Shown here piece by piece: positions 21,714 to 32,770 of a stretch of DNA of 64,000 nucleotides. The first letter of the stretch is position 1, and each line of letters opens with the position of its first letter. The stretch is from Saturnia japonica. Lineage: Eukaryota; Arthropoda; Insecta; Lepidoptera; Saturniidae. Where the stretch lies: the NCBI GenBank assembly GCA_033032175.1, contig CM065310.1:124001-188000 (forward strand). The letters run 5' to 3'. Position numbers and translations under genes: made by a program. The notes beneath the pieces were generated by a model. The model ran no database searches and had not been told where the DNA came from. It saw nothing but the letters and a program-made list of their open reading frames with translations.

Positions 21714-22030
21714 TAGGCTACAGTTTCTAGGTAGCCTTAAATATTGATTTTTGTTACGTAAGTCGGAAGTCGAAGCCCTCGCGAACTGCTTTAGCCGCAT
21801 GCGCAGGCTTAATGGTTAATGATACGTCAATACAACGTTTTACAAAAATATTGGCCATTAGTATACATAAAAAAGGACAGCGATAACATATATCTATCTC
21901 TTATAAATGCCATAATAAGTTATATTGCAAAAATTTTTTTTGCCGAAGTTTAAAAATTTATTTATGAGCATTATTTTTAAGCATGTTATTTGAACGCATA
22001 GTTTGAGAGATAATACAAAGTTAAAATAAT
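21714..22030 (+). mobile_element. Helitron distal half, after the LINE
   Basis: It resumes with the second TAGGCTACAGTTT (21714-21726) and then gtaagtcggaagtcgaagcc, tttatgagcattatttttaa and agcatgttatttgaacgcat. These align in order with the inverse of 32790-33130. Similarity is lost at about 22030 (ttaaaataattcaacactcg), before the CTAG end, so its 3' terminus is truncated or diverged. Confidence 0.75.
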
Positions 22031-22673
22031 TCAACACTCGGCTCGGGTCTACAGTGGTTAAAGCGCGAACCATTCGTGCGATGATGCGATGTGACCGCCC
22101 GATAAAAATATTGTCTGTATTGAAGTATTATAAATTATCAATCAGTAATTTCTTGTAAATTATATGCGGATGAAACCATTGATATAATATATAATGAGAC
22201 ATAAGGTTATTACTTATAATTTAAATCATCAAAAACTTGTTAGTAAAATATTTTAAAAGCTACGTATGTGGTTTACTTCGCATACCATAATAAGTTGTTA
22301 TTTTGAGCATAAATGTAACGTAGAGATGCAGCAACCGTTGCTAAGCAGCGTTTCTTAAAACTACGAACCCGACTGTTCGCATGTCGGAATACAAAATTTC
22401 GTTGAACGAATCTTCGACTATTACGTAGGCGGCCGAAACCGACGCTCTTCATACAATTTAAGCGGACAATTTGCCGCTTCACCTATTCACGCTTACGACG
22501 ATGCGACGCCCCGCACCCCCGTACCGCCGCACCCCCGCACCCCAGAGCCCCTTCACGCAATCCGCCACTTTATAATTTCTTCCGCAAAGTTTCGTAAGCA
22601 ATTTTTCGTTTAACATCATTTGGATAACGCTTAAGTGAACTCAATGCAATGTTTGAATTTTCATATTTAATTA
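22031..22673. other. Non-coding stretch, nothing recognised
   Basis: Contains a C-rich tract of ccgcaccccc type near 22510-22555. No ORF with a known domain. Confidence 0.45.
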
Positions 22674-23190
22674 CTAGCTGTGCCCGTGGCTTCGCTCACG
22701 TGGACTATAGAATTCCCGCGCGAATATTGCTCCCCCGCTTCCGGCTATTTTAAAGACAAATATACTTATTGTGGATGTTCCTTAGAATATAGATATATAC
22801 TCTCTTTTGTAGGTCTTTTTAACGTCCACAATTATGTAGTACATTAATTTGCTATATCTCTTATTTTTACTCAACATAAGCCATTTAAGCGCCCGAATTG
22901 ATTCACCATGACCAGTTTTTTTTTATTTGTGCGGAACCTTAGTTCTTTTTCTAAAATAAAAGTACCTAAATTACTCCCTATTATCATCAGCTGTCTATCA
23001 GTGAAAGTCCCGTCAAAATCGGTCCAACCGTTTCGGAGATTACCCGGAACAAACAGACAGACAGAGAAAAATTTTAAAATGGGCTTTTTGTTATAGGTAT
23101 CTTATATACTTTCATATGCATTTAGTAAAAAACTGTTATTTTCCCATTACAAAGAGACACTTCAATTTGACTAATTGTATGTATATTTAA
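22674..23190 (-). mobile_element. Helitron-like element, minus orientation
   Basis: On the plus strand it opens A|CTAGCTGTGCCCGTGGCTTC, the inverse of a Helitron 3' end ...CTAG|T with a GC hairpin just inside. The body (tcagtgaaagtcccgtcaaa, atcggtccaaccgtttcgga, gattacccggaacaaacaga) matches the copy at 30447-30922 in inverse. Near 23088-23142 it has a ~50-bp insertion or divergence relative to that copy. Similarity resumes at cattacaaagagacacttca and fades by 23190, where the 5' TC end is degenerate. Non-autonomous; no Rep/helicase. Confidence 0.8.
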
Positions 23191-23489
23191 AACGATTTCA
23201 TAATAAAGTATTTTTGATCAGTTAAAAAAAAATTCTAGATATAAGGATATCTCGCGAGGGATCGATAATACTGAGTAGCTAGGTACTTTCTTATAATCCT
23301 TGTGATCGTTCTGAAGCAATTCATATCTATTGCGATGAACAGAATTACAAATTTTTTAAAGATTGTAATAACTTAGTTCTAATTAACAACTCAGTAAGTC
23401 TCAGTGTATATAGTCAACGAACAGATAATAATATTAGATTTATGGTAAAAATACGTATTGTTGAAATCATCACTATCTAGTAAAACTGC
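23191..23489. other. Non-coding stretch, nothing recognised
   Basis: AT-rich, no features seen. Confidence 0.4.
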
Positions 23490-23760
23490 CTCATTAGCCT
23501 AGTGTTCGTAAGCGCGACTGCTATGATCGAGGTCCTGGGTTCGATTCCCAGGTCGAGGAAAGTGTTATTGGGTTTTTCTATGAATTTCTCAGAAGCGGCT
23601 CGGAGTTTGGCTTTGTGCCCGATTAATGGCAATAGGCTCGCCCCCTATTACATGTGTTCTAAAAAATATACACTGCGAACTTTAGGTGTACATTAGTACA
23701 CCTCTGCCTAACCCTTCGGGGATACAGGCGTGATGGTATGTATATGTATGTATCAGTATC
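23490..23760 (+). mobile_element. tRNA-derived SINE
   Basis: The head resembles a tRNA with pol III promoter boxes: an A-box-like tagtgttcgtaagcgcg (~23500) and a near-consensus B box, GGTTCGATTCC, at 23538-23548. The body (tttgtgcccgattaatggca, ataggctcgccccctattac, aacccttcggggatacaggc) is of a type common in Lepidoptera. It ends in a short gtatgtatatgtatgtatc microsatellite. It is not a functional tRNA: the cloverleaf cannot be completed and the sequence runs on without a CCA-side stem. Confidence 0.75.
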
Positions 23761-24267
23761 TAAGTCTAGGGACCCCATAAAATAATTTAAAATGTACAAT
23801 AATGTAAAAATGGTGGAGAAGGGCCTAAAATATTAAAGAGAGATGCAAATGTTAAAACAATGATAAACAGCACGGAACTGTTATTAAAGTTTAATCTGAA
23901 CAGAGCTGAGCCGAGCACTGTATCGCAGTGCGTCTCGCTCGCATTGCGCGTCATGCCGCGCTCCGGTGCGGGGTTGCGGGCTCGCGGGGCCACACTCCAC
24001 TGTTCGCCGGTTTCAGGAAAATAATAAAATTAAGAATCACAATTTTCTACAACAGATGCGCTGTTTTATTCGAAGCAACCTCACATTTGATGACAGATTT
24101 ACTATTTATTTAACACATTTATTTAAAAAAAAAAAAACTACTAATCGTTTTGATTCCAATCACATCAGATGTTAAGTGAAGATGTGTTCGAAGAAATGTC
24201 TTGAAAAAGAACTAGTTCTGAAGGAGGTAGCTGCCGCGTGCTAACGTAGTAAATTGAGAGATAACTA
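23761..24267. other. Non-coding stretch, nothing recognised
   Basis: No domain or repeat identified. An A-run lies at 24125-24137. Confidence 0.4.
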
Positions 24268-24784
24268 CTACCCGTGTGCGATAAGTTGAGACTCGACTGG
24301 AATGCCACCCTCCGTCCGCTGCCCTGTAACTTCCCCTCAAGCTCCGGTGTTGTACTGTAGGTAACGCCATTTTTTTAATATCTTAGTCTCATACTGGCTT
24401 ACGTCACGCAACGACGACACACTCCGGTTTTATAATCTTGTTTAAAACTGTTTCGTTAATTAGACTCGTTAGAGTTACTGCTATATTTTATTGTAATTTT
24501 TTTTTGTGCTTAAGAGTATTGTTATAATGGAGGGTAAAACTTTTCATAGTGAAGAGAGTAATCTCGTGTTAAAAGTGTTGGACTTTTTTGAAAACGAAAA
24601 TAAATAAATATCAAGTATAATAAACATAAGGCGGCGTTGTTCCGAGTACAGCATTCGCTACATAAAAAAAAATAGCAGAGGAAAGTCGCGGGTGGAAACT
24701 AGTTGTGATATTTTTTTGTGCACAGTACAACCATGCGTCTGTGGCGTCACCGCCCCCAGGTCTCAACTTATTGCGCACGGGTAG
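24268..24784. mobile_element. 517-bp Tc1/mariner-type MITE with relic ORF
   Basis: Terminal inverted repeats begin CTACCCGTGYGCRATAAGTT and continue GAGAC, at 24268 and, inverted, at 24784. They are flanked by TA (24266-24267 and 24785-24786), the Tc1/mariner target duplication. Inside, an ATG at 24527 opens a 26-codon frame starting MEGKTFHSEESNLVLKVLDF and ending in TAA. It resembles the N-terminal helix-turn-helix start of some IS630-type transposases, which begin with a '...LHSE...' motif. This suggests an internally deleted derivative of an autonomous element; that part is inference. Confidence 0.8.
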
Positions 24785-24786
24785 TA

Positions 24787-25117
24787 CATGCTGAATTCCC
24801 ATAGATCTATAAATGTTGGTTTGTATTCTATTGTATGATCAACTACGGATTTGCCTAAAAGTAATATTTATGAAATGAATGTACAATATTTATTTTTCAA
24901 AGTTACTTTTGACACGAGTTGTAAATACCCTCAATAAATATATTTATTTGACAAATCTATAGTTGTGTATAACAATTATTTCATACCAAATGCAAATACT
25001 TTACTATGCATTTATGGTTTACATTATTACAAAATAATATAATATTGTACGTTATAAAAACAGTTATTTTGAGAATAAATGTAGATCTTTAAAATCATGA
25101 TCCTAGACTTATATATT
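24787..25117. other. Non-coding stretch, nothing recognised
   Basis: AT-rich flank between the MITE and LINE fragments. Confidence 0.4.
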
Positions 25118-25351
25118 TAAAAATGCAGCGTTATGTGGTAGACAGAAGGCAGAAGATATTTATTACTTTTGTTTACAAATTGATTCACTGTTTGGTTGAC
25201 TGCGAGAACGTATTTAATCAAATTAATTTTGTTGTACCACGTCCGGGTCCGAGCAGTCGCTTAACTAACAGGGAAACTTTCATGACTCCTCATTGCAGGA
25301 CTAATGTAGAACAACACTCTCCGTTGTATCGAATGTTTACTGGATATAGCT
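25118..25351 (+). pseudogene. C-terminal fragment of a CR1-like LINE
   Basis: The open frame from 25123 begins RRQKIFITFVYKLIHCLVDC and continues with an INFVVPRPGPSSR block, then FMTPHCRTN. This is the post-RT C-terminal pattern of CR1/Jockey LINEs (R...T..FLYKLI.G..DCP.LL..INF.VP). At about residue 76 it passes straight into the endonuclease-RT linker of a different LINE copy, which normally lies upstream of RT. The two must therefore come from separate insertions or a recombination. Confidence 0.65.
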
Positions 25352-27640
25352 TTGCACAAATGAATGTGGACAAGCTCTATGCAGATGTTTTAGAAATAAA
25401 TTGGGAACCTTTGATAAATGCTAACAATATTGATGATAAAGTTTGTATTTTTAACAATTTTATCACAAACTTATACGATATTCATGCGCCCATAAAACAA
25501 GTTAAATTAAGGCGACCTCCGGCACCCTGGATGACAAATGAGATTCGAATGGCGATGAGACGTAGAGACTGTGCTTTTCGTAAATTTAAAAGAAACCGTG
25601 TCGAGATGAACTGGAACTTATTTAAGTCCGCTAGAAACCGATGTAACCAAACCATACGCAATGCCAAACGTCAGTTCATTGGGACTCTTGGCTTTGGTAA
25701 ATCTCAACATCTAGATCTACCTAATACAATAAAGTTAGATGATATCAATAACCATTTTACAACCTCCGATAAACTGAGTGATCAAACTAAAAGTAAGACA
25801 ACTCACTACATAGCTGCATTGCCTCGTATGGGCCATGGCCATTCCCATTCAAGTTTTCCACGGTTACATGTGATCAGATTAAAAAGTCCGTTCTTTCAAT
25901 AAAATCTAATGCTATGAGCTGTGACAATTTGAGTAGACAAATGATTATTACTATTCTTGAGCAGATTCTTCCTATTATATCTCATCTCATAAACTTTTCT
26001 CTATCCTTTGGACAGTTTCCATCCATATGGAGTAAAGCCTATGTCCGTCCGCTCCCTAAAACTGCAAATCCTTCTCTTCCCAGTCACTTTCGACCTATAT
26101 CTATACTTCCATTTCTTTCTAAAGTACTTGAAGCATGTGTGCACAATCAACTATCATCCTTTGTACATTGTAACAATATCTTGAGTTCACTACAATCCGG
26201 TTTCAGGCCAGGTCACAGTACAGTTACAGCTTTGCTTAAAGTGACTGGTGATTTGAGAAATGGAGTAGAGAATAAAATGATTACTGTGCTGGTTTTAATA
26301 GATTTTTCCAATGCCTTTAATACTGTTAGTCACGACATTCTCCTGGCTATTCTCTCTCATTATAACATCTCATTAGAGGCACTGGCATGGTTCGCTTCAT
26401 ATCTAAAGGGACGTACACTTTCACCTCTACTTTTTTCCCTCTTTATTAACCTTTTAACTCATGAACTGCGATGTACGTATCATTTGTATGCTGATGACCT
26501 GCGATTATACACACAGGCCGCAGTAGATTCTCTATCAGATGCAATTTATACTATTAACCGGGATCTAAATGCCTTAAGGGATTGGTCTGAGAGATTTGGC
26601 TTATCAGTGAATCCTTCCAAATGTCAAGCAATTGTAATAGGGAGCTCTCGTATGATTACCAGAATAGACTTCAGCTTGCTGACTCAGATTATTTTCAGTG
26701 ATCTTGTCATACCGTTTAGTACGGAAGTAAAGGACCTTGGTTTACACATTGATGCCAAATTGGATTAGAGAACTCATATTTCCAAGGTTAGTCAGAAAGT
26801 GATCGGTACTCTAAAGTATTTTTATCGCCTGAAAAATTTTCTCCCAGTTAAAACGAAAACCATGCTAGTGCAATCTATAATATTTAAGGTTAACAAACTT
26901 GACAGATTACTCAACAATTGCATTCGATTTGTTTTTAATCTTCGTAAGTATGACCATGTATCGAGCCATCGTTCAGAGCTTAATTGGTTGCCCATACGCC
27001 AGCGTCGGAGTTTGCGGGCTCTGACAACTCTGTATTATATTCTATTTTCTCCCAACACTCCCTCTTACTTAACTCCACATTTTCAGTTTTTATACTCTAA
27101 TCATGACCTTAACCTTCGCTCTTCTAATAATCTTATTCTTTGCTGTCCTGTCCATACTTCCGGTCTAGTACATTCATCTTTCTATATCAAATCTATTCTC
27201 CTATGGAATGCGCTTCCTTATGAAATCAGGATGTCATCTAATCGTTTCAGTTTTAAAGTCAAGGTACGTCGGCTTTACCAGTGTCATTTAGCAGAATTAT
27301 CTGGTTAATGCTGTATTTAGTAGTTAATGTTGACTAATTATATTTTTTTTATTTATTGTATTGATATTTATGTATGATGTTGTTATGTGTATGTATTGTA
27401 TATGTGTAGTATATATGTCTTATATATATTATGTTTTGGTGTTGATATTTTATTTATATATTGTGATATTAAATAGGTTAAACATAATTTCAAAAAACCC
27501 CCTTACCTTTTACACCAACAAACATTTATCTCTGCATCACCTAATGGTTGACTGGCAGAGAATGCCTTAGGCATTAAGTCCGCCATTGCGTATTTAACGC
27601 ATAATGTGTAAATAATCTAAATAAATATATGGCACCTTAT
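25352..27640 (+). pseudogene. CR1/Jockey-type LINE, deleted and frameshifted
   Basis: The copy starts at the end of the endonuclease-RT linker (LYDIHAPIKQVKLRRPPAPW, RDCAFRKFKR). It shifts frame near 25850 and continues through RT motifs (LPKTANPSLPSHFRPISILP, LIDFSNAFNTVSHDILL, HLYADDLRLYTQ). A deletion removes the segment between SYLKGRT and LSPLLFSL that normally holds the GVPQGS motif. There is an in-frame TAG at 26766-26768, and another deletion after TKTMLVQSI. The C-terminus (LDRLLNNCIRFVFNLRKYDH, WNALPYEIR) is readable to 27308. The 3' UTR ends with agaatgccttaggcattaag, then tccgcc and aaataaa, a tail also seen near 28800. Non-functional. Confidence 0.85.
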
Positions 27641-28735
27641 TGATTTTTTTGTTCCTTGCCTTCACTAAAAATTAAGCTTCAGTCGAAACATAAATTGCTC
27701 CATGTTTACGTAATGTTGTCAAAAAATGTGTCATTTTACTAATGTGAAGTCTGATTTGTGAACCAAATAATAATACACACAATGTACAGTGCAGTAATGT
27801 ATAGTTTTACCAATTATTCAGATTTACCTCCGTTCTGTAACGCAAAGCATCATAAAATGCGTGAGTGGAACATTCTCTGAGGGTGACAGTTGTTCACCTT
27901 ACCCCTTGACAAGCCTCTCCACAGCTGAAACGATGCTGATTTATAAACGGCAATAATACGCAAGTGGCCGTGGCATAAGCCAGAAGGGCGCGTGGGAAGG
28001 TCAACCTCTTAAGTCCTAATGAAATACTATCTCTTCTCACTCAAGTCGCCTTTAACAGCGTCCCGCATATTGCTATCGATATAGAGTTTCATGTGATATT
28101 GTGTACTTACATTATTATTATAAAACTATAAAATACTACAATACTACACCGCGATGTTTTGTTATAAGTAAATTTTTAGCTCTGCGAATACGTTGACACG
28201 TTAATCTACTTGAAACATTATTTTAATATTTACCTACTCTTTGTAACTGGAACCATAGAGAATTAACCGTAGAGGGTGACAGCACACTACAATTGTGTCT
28301 GACTAAATAGTAACCTCCATAGACGAGGATAAACTCTTCCATAGGCGTACACTTAGTTACTAGCGCGTTGTAAGAACACAACACAAGGTTATGTGGCTGC
28401 GATTTTCTGTGGGTTGATTTTTTCGCCTTCCTACTTAGCACCCAGCTCTTTGAATCGTAAGTTAATAAACATCTATAATTATATTCCTCCATAGGAATGT
28501 AAGAATGCTTTTTTTCCATACTTAACAATCCCAAATACCCTAAATATTTAAAAACACTATTACGATCACTCGCGCATATGCATAATGTACAGCTAAGATT
28601 TTCTGATTCTTTCTCAGTATAATAAGTCATCACACTAATTCCCAAACCGATCTTTCCTATCAACATCCAACTAGTCGACTATCCGGATTCCTTCAAGTAT
28701 TCACTTGGACCAGTTAAATTACGGCTACATTATTT
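27641..28735. other. Non-coding stretch, no gene recognised
   Basis: A 147-codon minus-strand frame at 28223-28666 has no recognisable domain and reads like chance sequence. Nothing else noted. Confidence 0.45.
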
Positions 28736-28855
28736 TTTTTTTACTAAATATTATGCATTCCTTTCTCTTTTTCCCCTGGAAAAGTAGTAGAGAATGCTAT
28801 TTAGCATTAAGTCCGCCAATTGTACTTTTATGTGCTATAAAGAATATATATTATT
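28736..28855 (+). repeat. Second 3' tail of the same LINE family
   Basis: The sequence tagagaatgctatttagcat, then taagtccgccaattgtac and taaagaa, matches the 3' end of the LINE at 25352-27640. Only ~100 bases are present, so it is a heavily 5'-truncated insertion. Confidence 0.65.
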
Positions 28856-28915
28856 TCATAAAGGTGTATTTTTTGTAGATTGTAGATATTTTTGTAGATA
28901 TTAAAACATCATTTC

Positions 28916-29866
28916 ATTTTAAAACTTAGACGAGTCGCGTTCTGAGATTAGGCCGGCATAATATCAACCAACGATCGACGATAGATTGTCGATCTCTTGA
29001 CGGTCGCTGTTGTGTTAGTATTGTACTGCGCTTACCGACAGAGATAGTAGCGCCATTTCAAAATAAATTAAGAATTTTACAAGTGCGATCTATCATAATA
29101 TATTATAGTATATTTAAACTTCAATTCATTTTAAAACTTAGACGAGTCGCGTTCTGAGATTAGGCCGGCATAATATCAACCAACGATCGACGATAGATTG
29201 TCGATCTCTTGACGGTCGCCGTTGTGTTAGTATTGTACTGCGCTTACCGACAGAGATAGTAGCGTCATTTCAAAATAAATTAAGAATTTTACAAGTGCGA
29301 TCTATCATAATATATTATAGTGTAATTAAACTTTAATATAACACTGTTGTAAAGGGTAAAGTGTACAATATGTCAATGTACGTAGTGTGTGTGCTAGTAG
29401 GTACTAACTGTAATATCAACCAACGATCGACGATAGATTGTCGATCTCTTGACGGTCGCCGTTGTGTTAGTATTGTACTGCGCTTACCGACAGAGATAGT
29501 AGCGCCATTTCAAAATAAATTAAGAATTTTACAAGTGCGATCTATCATAATATATTATAGTATATTTAAACTTCAATTCATTTTAAAACTTAGACGAGTC
29601 GCGTTCTGAGATTAGGCCGGCATAATATCAACCAACGATCGACGATAGATTGTCGATCTCTTGACGGTCGCCGTTGTGTTAGTATTGTACTGCGCTTACC
29701 GACAGAGATAGTAGCGTCATTTCAAAATAAATTAAGAATTTTCCAAGTGCGATCTATCATAATATATTATAGTATATTTAAACTTCAATTTAACACTGTT
29801 GTAAAGGGTAAAGTGTACAATATGTCAATGTACGTAGTGTGTGTGCTAGTAGGTACTAACTGTAAT
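28916..29866 (+). repeat. Nested tandem duplication, 2 x 452 bp
   Basis: The phrase atatcaaccaacgatcgacg recurs at 28961, 29173, 29413 and 29625, with spacings of 212, 240 and 212. The larger unit is exactly 452 bases (28961 to 29413, then to 29865). Each large unit holds two ~212-base related subunits, the second followed by a unique linker (taacactgttgtaaagggta ... gtaggtactaac). The subunits contain GATCGAC...GTCGATC inverted repeats and no conserved ORF. A lone diverged relative lies at 7360-7540 in the opposite orientation. Confidence 0.93.
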
Positions 29867-30446
29867 AATATTATGAATGAACAAAATATCTGAAGCGTTT
29901 GCGTCGCGGCTGTCGCGCGGTGACCTAGCGCCTAGGGTCTAGCAGTTCGCATGCCAATAACTTAATAAATCTATCTATTCAGAGATTTATAGTCGTAGCA
30001 CTTCTGATTTAATTTAGATCGGTCAAACCGCAATTAGCTTCGTATTGAAACGTACAATTTATTCGCCGATATAAATAACTTTATAACTGCCTTTAAATAA
30101 TTTCATTGAACCGCGCAAATGCAATATTCATAAACCTGGCAACTCCCACGTCACGCCGGCCGGCCGTCACATTTCCATTGGTTATTTCCTGTATGTAAGT
30201 AGTTTACAGATGTCTCTGATTATCTGTTAGCTCTATCTGTCTGATTAACTACTCTCATTCAATCATAATCTGAGTCCACATATCGATAAATTCCTAATAC
30301 ATTTAAAGTCACCTGTTGGTACAGAACCTTTAAGCACTCGGCCGCGGTGTCAATACACTTTTCACTTAAAAATATACATAATGTAAAGAATCCATTTGCA
30401 TTATAATCACCTGCACTATAATATGTTAAACTTAGGGATGTAAATA
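29867..30446. other. Non-coding stretch, nothing recognised
   Basis: No ORF or repeat that I can name. Confidence 0.45.
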
Positions 30447-30922
30447 TCTATATACAATTAATAAAATTGAAGTGTCTGTTTGTAATGTCAACAAAAAGCC
30501 CTTTTTTAAATTTTTGTCTGACTGTCTGTCTGTTTGTTCCGGGTAATCTCCGAAACGGTTGGACCGCTTTTGACGGGACTTTCACTGATAGATAGCTGAT
30601 GATATAGGGAGTAACTTAGACCACTTTTATTTTAGAAAAATAATTAGGGTCCCACAAATATAAAATAAAAACTGGTCATGGTGAATCGATTCGGGCGCTT
30701 AAATGGCTTATGCTTAGTAAACCATAAGAGATATACAAAATTAATGTATGAAATAATTATGGGTATTAAAACGACCTACAAAAAAGTCTCGGAGAGTATA
30801 TATCGATCTTCTAAGGAACACCCACAATAAACATTTTTGTTTTTAAAATAGCCGGGAAAGGGGGAGCAAAATTCGCGTGGGTATTCTGTCATCCACGTGA
30901 GCGAAGCCACGGGCATAGCTAG
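30447..30922 (+). mobile_element. Helitron-like element with intact ends, 476 bp
   Basis: It starts A|TCTATATACAATTAATAAAA at 30447 and ends ...GGGCATAGCTAG|T at 30922. These are the canonical Helitron TC and CTAG ends between host A and T, without target duplication or inverted repeats. Just before the 3' end, cacgtgagcgaagccacggg can form the expected GC-rich hairpin. The interior shares gggtaatctccgaaacggtt and similar stretches with 22674-23190 (opposite orientation). There is no Rep/helicase gene, so it is non-autonomous. Confidence 0.85.
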
Positions 30923-31770
30923 TCTATACATAATTTGGTGAAGGAAAACATCGTGATGAAACAATATCATTGTTGAGAGCACTTGAAAGCCAGTCTTCCA
31001 CTAGGTTTAGCGTGCTTACCATCTTTGGCCACATCGTCACTAAATATCAGGTGAGATTGTGGCCAGAACGCAAAACCTGTAACGATTTAAAAAAAAAAGT
31101 ATATAACCTCTCACTTAATTTCGTACGAGTTATTCTGGTAATAATCTTTTTCAATAATAAGTGGGTATTTGATTTTATATTCTTAACAGAAACTTAGCTT
31201 TTAGTTTTTAATGTAGACCCGGCTGTAAACCAAAATTATAGAATTATGCTATAGCATATGCTGAGCTGAGATCCTGATTGATGTTGAGTACAACATTTGT
31301 ATGACTACGTTGTGGTGTTGTAAATTAAATTAATATTATTTTATATTATCAAATAAATGTTCTTTCTTTCTTTCTAAATCACAAAATATTAAATAGGCGT
31401 AGAAGAATACAACGCTCAATAAAAACTGTAACGTGTCCGCGCTAGCACCATGCGCGGCTCTCTGCCTGCTATTTAAGGGAAACATTGTTGCTTCGTGAGC
31501 TTTTCGAATGGCTAAGTATCGGTTGATAAATAAAACAGGCGATCTCTATTTATATCGTATCGATATCGTTACATCACTAGTTAAGTTATAATGCAAGATC
31601 GCGTCGCGCGGAAGTATTGGTGTATTGGGCACTAGAGCCGTCTTTATTTAAATAAATAAATAAAATAAAATAAACGGGACGTATAGGTATGTTCAGACCT
31701 GAAGATATTTACACAGTATACTCGCAATAATATACCCTCACAAAAACTGTTAAGCTATCGTACTGCACAG
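30923..31770. other. Non-coding stretch with microsatellites
   Basis: Contains a (CTTT)n end near 31355-31375 and an AAAT-type tract at 31645-31675. No gene seen. Confidence 0.45.
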
Positions 31771-31820
31771 CTGTAGCCTGTAGCCTGTAGCATGTAGCCT
31801 GTAGCCTGTAGCCTGTAGCT
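31771..31820. repeat. 7-bp minisatellite (CTGTAGC)n
   Basis: About seven copies of ctgtagc, with one variant (catgtagc). Confidence 0.9.
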
Positions 31821-32089
31821 ATACTCAAGTATTGTTATAATAATAATAATACATCGACACTATCAAAGATGCTGCTAACATAACAACATTACTTATTTTA
31901 AAGGACATTTTTAGTGGAGACAAAATATGTTCACGTCAATACAGAATGCATTTAAATAAAAAACGTAGAGAACTATGTGATGAGTAACGATGCGACTCGC
32001 CAAAACTAACAAGCTCATACAGTCGGTGACAAAAAAATTAAAACTAACGATTTAAAGAGATTGAAATAAGTAAAAAAGAGGGCAGTGAG
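31821..32089. other. Non-coding stretch, nothing recognised
   Basis: No features seen. Confidence 0.4.
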
Positions 32090-32200
32090 CGATGAATTCG
32101 TTAACGGGACGAGGTGACATACAATCGGTTCGACTGCGATCCATTAATCTTGCTGTCGAGAATGTCCGCCTGGACTGTTCGTTACCGAAATATCCGCCGA
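32090..32200 (+). repeat. Diverged direct repeat, copy 1
   Basis: Shares atcggttcga-tgcgatc-attaatct-gctgtcgagaa and gttaccgaaata with 32605-32690. The unit is ~100 bp, of unknown family. The minus-strand frames across both copies give similar peptides (STARL-DR-RTD), again reflecting shared ancestry only. Confidence 0.6.
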
Positions 32201-32520
32201 GAGCACCGCACTGTGACCGCGCAGTATCCGCGCCGCGAGCTTTATCCACACACTCAGTGAGACTTGTTTACAACGTAAACGGCGAAATCATGTAATTAAA
32301 CAATTTAAAGCATTTCTTTCAAATACTTCTGAAATTATCTTAATATAGTCAAGTAATTAATTTAAAAAATAACTTTTTGGTTCAGTTTGATTAACTTGAA
32401 TATTACATAAAATATAACTTAAACGTAGCTTCGGTTGGAGTAGCAAATAGTAGCAAACTATCCGAGTGTAGTGAAAGTGAATATTAAAACTAGATGCATT
32501 TAAAATCAGAATAGTGATAC

Positions 32521-32580
32521 CGACACACGAGCGACACACGAGCAACATACGAGCGACACACGAACGACACAGGCGACACA
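32521..32580. repeat. 11-bp minisatellite (cgacacacgag)n
   Basis: About five to six imperfect copies of cgacacacgag, lying between the two diverged direct repeats. Confidence 0.8.
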
Positions 32581-32589
32581 GACTGACGG

Positions 32590-32690
32590 ATCGGTTCATG
32601 TTCGGGGAAACAAGTCGATCGGTTCGAACGCGATCAATTAATCTAGCTGTCGAGAACGTCGATCCGATTTGTTTGTGACCGAAATACACG
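32590..32690 (+). repeat. Diverged direct repeat, copy 2
   Basis: Partner of 32090-32200: cgatcggttcgaacgcgatc, then aattaatctagctgtcgaga and gaccgaaatac. Confidence 0.6.
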
Positions 32691-32770
32691 ATTAACTAAA
32701 CGCGGATCTCGCGTCACTCGCGGCAATCGGGTCACAACAGCTTCAAAGTAACTTTGCAAATTATTTTACA

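Noticed and set aside
23490..23560. Free-standing tRNA gene
   Set aside because: Good A and B boxes, but no complete cloverleaf and a SINE body follows; treated as a SINE head.
24527..24607. Small host gene starting MEGKTFHSEE
   Set aside because: It lies inside a MITE and ends after 26 codons; better read as a transposase relic.
28223..28666. 147-codon minus-strand ORF
   Set aside because: Long for chance, but composition and sequence show no domain, no repeats and no splice or promoter context that I can support.
31771..32580. CRISPR-like repeats
   Set aside because: The 7-bp and 11-bp tandem units have no spacers, and the sequence is eukaryotic.
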